64,000 bases of DNA, taken from NCBI RefSeq assembly GCF_007859865.1, contig NZ_SJPI01000002.1, positions 452,651-516,650 on the forward strand. Reading direction: 5' to 3'. Positions 63,104-64,000 of the stretch are shown piece by piece. The DNA is from Rubripirellula amarantea (lineage in GTDB: Bacteria; Planctomycetota; Planctomycetia; Pirellulales; Pirellulaceae). The notes beneath the pieces are model-generated. The model was not told where the DNA came from, did no database searches, and saw only the letters and a program-made list of their open reading frames with translations. Positions within the stretch are counted from its first letter, which is position 1, and each line of letters begins with the position of its first letter. The position numbers were made by a program, and so were the translations under genes.

Positions 63104-63491
63104 TTGAAGCAGATTTTCCAATCAGAGCAAAAGCGTGATGGGACCCTCGTGCTGCTCAAATGCCCCCCGTGTCCCTACTGCAAACGCACAGGTACTCTCA
63201 ATAGCCATGGCTAACTTCGCAGTTACGACGAACAGAATTACAAAACCAAAGCCGTTCGTGCCGTTAGGGGATTCTGCAATAACCGAGGTCGTGCGGCGGG
63301 GGTGCGTCAAAACGTTCAGCCTTTGGGTCGCCACCAAAGTCAAGCGACTCTTCCTGGATACCCAAGCCCTCAGGCGGTCTCTCCACCTTGCGGCCACCAA
63401 TGTCAGCAAGTCCAAGGCGTTTGCGTCGCTTGAATGCTCCTTGAGCGATTCCGCGACCTTTCGGATTTGGAAACGCTTTGTCATTGCGTAA
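63104..63491 (+). pseudogene. Zinc-ribbon, transposase-like protein, broken by a stop and a frameshift
   Basis: From TTG 63104 one frame reads MKQIFQSEQKRDGTLVLLK, then the zinc ribbon C-P-P-C-P-Y-C-K-R-T-G-T-L-N-S-H-G, then TAA at 63212-63214. The same frame continues LRSYDEQNYKTKAVRAVRG, FCNNRGRA. Around 63290-63303, in a G run, the sense moves to the next frame: RRGCVKTFSLWVATKVKRL, FLDTQALRR ... IWKRFVIA, ending at 63491. The joined reading resembles the zinc-ribbon plus helical body of transposase-associated planctomycete proteins. The minus-strand frame over the same bases (63122-63535) is its shadow. Confidence 0.55.
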
Positions 63492-63729
63492 TCGACCATC
63501 CGACGCGAGTGGTGTTTCGCCGCCTCCCCGTTCACTCGCTGAGGCTCGTTCGCAGTCGCTACCGTACTCTATGAGCGGATGACGGCATCGTGCCTACGTC
63601 GCCCGTTCGGTCGCTCCGGTGCGTGCAAGTGTGCGCGGTCGGTTGCGTTTGGCGGCATCGTGCCGAAGTTTGCGACGACTTCGTGTCGTCGCCGGGCAGT
63701 CCTTTTCGATTGAAAACCGAAAACCTAGC
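63492..63729. other. 238-bp region, nothing recognised
   Basis: GC-rich DNA with short CGTGC-type repeats but no gene. Confidence 0.4.
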
Positions 63730-63842
63730 CTGACCCTCGCGAAGCGTTTTGCTCGCGAAGCGTTTTGACCCTCGCGAAGCGTTTCCCTGACCCTCGCGAA
63801 GCGTTTCCTGACGCTAGCCTGACCCTTGCGAAGCGTTTCCTC
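63730..63842. repeat. Short tandem repeat with core GCGAAGCGTTT
   Basis: About five imperfect units contain CTCGCGAAGCGTTT, separated by TTG, CCCTGAC or CCTGAC. This AT-ended repeat lies in decayed DNA next to the cytidylyltransferase fragment. Confidence 0.75.
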
Positions 63843-64000
63843 CCTGGAGTGCGGGGTGCGTGAATGCGGAATGACGAGTACAAGAGTTCGGAGTGGGGAA
63901 TACGCTGAGCTCGAAAGGCCAGCGGGCGTACATCTTCATGATGTGCCACAGAATCGGTCGGCCGCCAATTTCAACCATCGGTTTGGGCCGGTACTCCGTC
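63814..64000 (-). pseudogene. rfbF: 5' fragment of a glucose-1-phosphate cytidylyltransferase gene
   Basis: Read on the minus strand from base 63999, the frame gives [20 protein letters not shown] followed by MKMYA. This is the sugar-nucleotidyltransferase signature of RfbF/DdhA, which makes CDP-glucose from glucose-1-phosphate and CTP for 3,6-dideoxyhexose sugars. The match stops at base 63925; the family would continue with H-Y-G-F, but the frame runs into unrelated sequence ([10 protein letters not shown]) and ends at a TAG at 63814-63816. The gene starts outside the window. It appears to be a truncated gene, unless a frameshift or assembly join lies at this point. Confidence 0.65.

Noticed and set aside
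63122..63535. 137-codon minus-strand ORF
   Set aside because: It is the shadow of the zinc-ribbon pseudogene on the other strand, whose motifs are far more protein-like.

Overview
The window looks like chromosomal DNA of a marine planctomycete of the Rhodopirellula/Pirellulaceae type. This is inference from gene content. The main signs are very large exported proteins with an N-terminal LEPR-like motif (L-E-P-R-R-L-L, L-E-R-R-D-L-L, L-E-S-R-E-L-L), CxPSR/CxASR sulfatases, a PEP-CTERM tail, Ser/Thr kinases with large fused domains, DUF1573 and DUF4097 proteins, frequent GTG/TTG starts and few clear Shine-Dalgarno sites.

Layout. 1-5350: a kinase-WD40-like-FGE-like fusion gene broken by one in-frame TAA, then an FHA-pseudokinase. 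5350-6750: a non-coding duplication carrying a 14-bp minisatellite. 6750-14430: type III glutamine synthetase, a PEP-CTERM remnant, and a DUF4097 lipoprotein followed by two ABC ATPase/permease pairs. 14.7-17.8 kb: an HNH-like zinc protein, a small conserved unknown and a sulfatase. 18-39.6 kb: three giant LEPR proteins (an M36-like protease, a matrixin-like protease and a repeat adhesin) that share a seven-bladed FG-GAP propeller, plus the scar of a lost fourth member. 39.7-43.2 kb: a ceramidase-family enzyme and a second sulfatase. 48.1-43.3 kb (minus): a tight operon of an FMN-binding protein, a GH62-type arabinofuranosidase and a fused NapH/NapG-like membrane polyferredoxin. 48.4-53.7 kb: an ABC ATPase, a TPR protein, a haem c plus FG-GAP protein and a pseudouridine synthase.

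54.0-55.9 kb is the most notable locus. A Tat-signal protein carries twelve perfect TTxxxxEE motifs and is followed 47 bp later by a stand-alone RimK/MvdD-like ATP-grasp ligase. TTxxxxEE is the core signature of plesiocin-type (group 2) graspetides, so this reads as a multi-core omega-ester peptide system whose leader is apparently a Tat signal and whose C-terminal tail is His/Asp-rich and then cationic.

56-62.6 kb: a secreted unknown, an M32 carboxypeptidase, a two-gene unit of unknown planctomycete-type proteins and a DUF1573 protein. 62.6-64 kb is decayed DNA: a zinc-ribbon pseudogene, a short tandem repeat and a 25-codon fragment of a glucose-1-phosphate cytidylyltransferase gene.

No tRNA, rRNA, CRISPR array or intact insertion sequence was recognised. 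All family assignments come from motifs read by eye; no database search was run.
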